Assembly (NCBI GenBank): GCA_029204225.1
Contig: CM055108.1
Coordinates: 20,008,773-20,063,827 of the forward strand
From: Diphasiastrum complanatum
Lineage: Eukaryota > Streptophyta > Lycopodiopsida > Lycopodiales > Lycopodiaceae
DNA: 55,055 bases
Direction of reading: 5' to 3'
Shown: positions 52,415 to 55,055 of the stretch, piece by piece
How the letters are laid out: every line of letters begins with the position of its first letter
Position numbering within the stretch: the first letter of the stretch is position 1
Notes under the pieces: model-generated
What the model saw: only the letters and a program-made list of their open reading frames with translations
Told to the model about the DNA's origin: nothing
Database searches by the model: none
Made by a program: the position numbers and the translations under genes

Positions 52415-53234
52415 TGCACAATTACTCAGTTGAGAATAATTCCAGATGCACCTTTCCCTGATTCCATAACATGAGTGGGTAATTCAACAATTCAACAAGA
52501 CCTTAATTGAAAGGACGAACCGCAGCAAATCCCATATCTCTAGGAGACCAAGTCTTGCTATTCCAGGAGGCTATACACAAGAGATCACAACACAACTCAG
52601 ATCAATCAAGGAAACATACAGAAGAGCTTTCAGGGATTAAAACTGCAGGGATTCAACTCCTAACAATGCTTTTTTTCAGCATCCAACACAGAACATTACA
52701 ATTTCATTCAAGGTTCTCAATTCGTATGATTCCAAAGAGGATCATTTTTTAGGAAAAAACTACACCCCTCATCATGCAGTAATTACTCCACGGAACAACA
52801 ACTCTAATAGTTAAATTCATTGGATGAATTGATCTTCATCAAGCAATCACTAAACCCAATTTAGGCATGCATGAAATAATCACCCGGAGAACACTACGGA
52901 CCCTTGCAACTATCAAAGCCATAGGATGTGATTCTAAGCAACAAGCTACATGATTCACCCATGAAAATCATTCCACATGAATTGGAAAACTTTCTCAAGA
53001 AACCAGAAAATTAAGAATGAACTACAAGACTAATTCCATGCATCTTTGTCAAAATTATATGTGTAGAAGGGCACTCTACCACAAACTTTGAAAAGCTCCA
53101 TGAATTAGCAAACCCAATTCCAAACTTCCCTCGAGTAAAGCACACTCCAAATCGGGACGCTAATCCAAGTGCCTTCACTTTTCAATCCGATGTAGAGCTT
53201 ATCTCCCATCCCATCCAAAATTGCATCTTAGCTG
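52415..53234 (-). other. Probable leader of an older minus-strand copia
   Basis: No gene-like frame on either strand. It lies between a primer-binding site (53235-53247, minus) and the younger insertion, so it is best read as element leader sequence. Confidence 0.4.
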
Positions 53235-53247
53235 GGCTCTGATACCA
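53235..53247 (-). promoter_or_regulatory. Primer-binding site (initiator-Met tRNA type)
   Basis: GGCTCTGATACCA on the plus strand; perfect on the minus strand, one base from the TG at 53249. Confidence 0.85.
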
Positions 53248-53248
53248 A

Positions 53249-53654
53249 TGTAAAAACCACTAGGAAAAACCCTTAAGATGAGGATAGGAAAACACAATAA
53301 GAGAGACTATGGAGCCAAACCGCCCAACCAAACCTAGATCAAAACTTAATCTAGTCCCCAAGCCATGCCATGTGAAAGCTAGAGGAGAAGAGAGAAAATG
53401 GTAACCTAAACTCAATTGTCGACATGATAATCTCTACCTCAACATATAGAGAGTAGAGTCATGTGCAGGAACCCATGCAATCTCCACGTAGGTCAACTAT
53501 AAATAGGTCACCTCTCTTAATGCAGTCCTCCTGCCTATATTTGTCACACGTACATGCACTACTCCATATGTCTCAATTAGAGTGTTTGGGTCCTCTCAAG
53601 GTCATTAGTCACAAACGGGCCTCGACATGGAATTAGATCTCGACATGGCTAACA
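53249..53654 (-). mobile_element. Copia LTR (about 406 bp, start tentative)
   Basis: The minus-strand end GTTTTTACA is fixed by the primer-binding site. The proposed start TGTTAGCCATGTCG at 53654 is the nearest TG with an LTR-like inverted end and lies just before plus-strand integrase sequence. No second copy is in the window. Confidence 0.45.
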
Positions 53655-53699
53655 ATCTCAAACACTGGAGGGTCGATCTACCATATTAGGACTATTCCA

Positions 53700-54030
53700 T
53701 GTCCTTAGTTCAATATGGCAGGCTCGTAAGCTTCCTTTATCAAGATCCACCACAAGAGCAAACACTCCTCTTGAAGTCATACATTTGGATGTGCATAGCT
53801 TCTCACAAGCATCCAATGGAGGTGCAAAGTATTATTTATCATTTATAGATGATCATTTAAGATATGCTTTCATATATCTTTTGTCTTCAAAAAGTTTGAT
53901 GTTTGATTCATTTGTAAAACTCTAGTCAAAAATCAACTTGATACCAAGATTAAGGTATTGAGATGTGATCATGATAATGGAGGAGAGTATATCTCCAATA
54001 GAATGATAGAGTTTTGTCAGAGATAGTGGA
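53700..54030 (+). pseudogene. Copia integrase fragment (plus)
   Basis: The plus strand reads QARKLPLSRSTTRANTPLEV, then IHLDVHSFSQASNGGAKYYL with the first catalytic Asp, SFIDDHLRYAFIYLLSSKS, a stop near 53924, then TKIKVLRCDHDNGGEYISNR with the second Asp region and FCQR before a stop. It lacks both the zinc-binding head and the C-terminal part. The orientation is opposite to the neighbouring LTR, so it is a separate scrap. Confidence 0.8.
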
Positions 54031-54884
54031 CAACCCCATGAGAGTACACATATTTGGATGAGAACAAAAAAATTTGATAGTAGATGGTTATCTAAATCAA
54101 TCAGAGAGAGCTCTATTACCACTAGCAACTGTTGGAGTTTTAATCTTACTCCTACTCACCTAAATTCATCTTATGAGTACTCGTCTACAATGTAAATACA
54201 CACTCTACAGTAGTCTACAGAATTGAACTGTTATTAAAAATAGTCTATAGATTTACATGTGTAATCGAATAGTCTACAGAAATACACAGAGAGTCGAAGT
54301 AGAGCAACAAATCGACTCTGACACTCTAGTTTGAAGCCAAGCTATCAAGTGAAACTATCGACATCGAATTGACACGATTCAATTGTGTGCATGATCGTCA
54401 CTATCAACTATCAACAATCATCATCTGTCTATTGTTGAAACTATTAACACTATCAAACTACCAAACTATCAAACTATCGACTATCAAATGATACCACACG
54501 AAAAGGAGCTCTTCCTCTACCAAATCTATTCCAAACTACTCACCGTTCAAACATGCATCTATCTACAATTTAAACAATTTAGGCTTAACTCTACATCGTG
54601 CCTAAAACAGTAGCTAGCCACGATCTTTATAAACTTGTATATATACAATAAAATAGAATAAGGCAATGATGCGTGATTTAGAGGTCCAAAATGAGAACTC
54701 GATTGTATCAGATTATTTTGATTCCTCCCAAATCGAAGATAGAGAGAGAGTGAGAGAAATCCAAAAAGTAGAGATATTGTTTCAATCTGTAACAAGCATT
54801 GTAGGATCACAAACGCATAGCGCATAGTACTGTGAACCATTTTCGGACATAGTATTGTGAGCCATTCATCATCAGATCGTTTGT
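54031..54884. other. No supportable gene; ACTATCAA-rich sequence
   Basis: 54380-54490 is dominated by CTATCAAACTA/CTATCGA words, a low-complexity stretch. 54180-54300 repeats AGTCTACAGA-type words (54212, 54241, 54271). The minus frame 54559-55050 has no recognised domain and overlaps the dispersed repeat. Confidence 0.5.
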
Positions 54885-55003
54885 TAGCCGATATTTCCGC
54901 ACGGAAAATCGGACTAATATGGGGTTTTCTTTTTTCAAAACTATAAAAAACCCGGCATGTAAACATCAGCATATAATTGCCTATGTAAAAGGGTCTCAAC
55001 CTA
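54885..55003 (-). repeat. Dispersed repeat, copy 2 (inverse)
   Basis: The reverse complement matches 43257-43400: GACCCTTTTACATAGGCAAT, TTACATGCCGGGTTTTTTAT, GATTTTCCGTGCGGAAATAT and CGGCTAACA in the same order. It is shorter by about 25 bp near the ATGCCAAT block. Confidence 0.8.
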
Positions 55004-55055
55004 CTCCTAAAGTGGCTAAACAAGTTATAGTAGTTTTGTGACGGTCTCAAGAATT

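Noticed and set aside
53700-54030. Integrase scrap as part of the 53.2-kb LTR element
   Set aside because: It is on the opposite strand and lies outside the LTR, so it belongs to a different element.
1-55055. tRNA or rRNA genes
   Set aside because: No cloverleaf with A/B boxes or conserved rRNA core was recognised; tRNA-like matches are only the short primer-binding sites of retroelements.

Overview
The window is nuclear DNA from a eukaryote, almost certainly a land plant with a large, repeat-rich genome. The evidence is many Ty1/copia and Ty3/gypsy fragments with plant-type primer-binding sites (initiator-Met tRNA type TGGTATCAGAGC, and a TTGGCGC type), one spliced exon remnant with GT..AG borders and a TACTAA-like branch site, and AT-rich spacers. 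There is no bacterial or organellar gene content, no tRNA, no rRNA and no complete host gene. A seed-free plant would fit the DUF7869-type transposon protein, but that is a weak inference.

Layout: 0.2-3.0 kb is a decayed gypsy gag region followed by an unrecognised ORF. 4.3-5.5 kb holds gypsy protease and reverse transcriptase, with the middle of the protease on the opposite strand. 5.7-6.85 kb is a minus-strand copia gag/protease/integrase fragment abutting a broken DUF7869-type protein gene (6.85-9.03 kb) whose 3' end is tandemly duplicated. 9.8-11.1 kb is a second minus-strand copia fragment, invaded at 11,092 by a plus-strand LTR. 11.9-12.95 kb carries short tandem repeats. 14.27-14.8 kb is a non-LTR (LINE) reverse transcriptase remnant. 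16.2-19.06 kb is a satellite array with a unit of about 370 bp. 20.5-24.7 kb reads on the minus strand as gypsy RT-RNase H-integrase followed by a long decayed proline-rich ORF. 24.7-25.25 kb is a copia RNase H end. 25.30-25.67 kb is a two-exon coding remnant. 26.16-30.56 kb is a copia element with both LTRs but internal deletions. 30.88-31.4 kb is a dense cluster of GTGGAT/ATCCAC palindromes. 31.4-39.7 kb is a stack of copia pieces in both orientations. 39.9-45.8 kb is mostly non-coding, with a perfect 44-bp palindrome, exon-like remnants, a gypsy LTR with primer-binding site, and a (GA)n tract. 48.42-52.41 kb is the best-preserved element: a copia insertion with a 5-bp target duplication, two 276-bp LTRs and a nearly full pol, but no gag or protease active site. 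53.2-54.0 kb has another LTR and an integrase scrap.

The coding pieces do not form a pathway. They are a nested graveyard of mobile elements of different ages. Nothing here proves a new biological system. The observations most worth following are the palindromic cluster at 30.9-31.4 kb, the satellite and its palindromic edge, the perfect 44-bp palindrome, the two related unrecognised retroelement-associated ORFs, the coding-like segment inside the 26/30-kb LTRs, and the gag-less copia element with non-TG/CA termini. All identities, counts and domain calls were made by eye from the sequence and its translations; no database or alignment was run.
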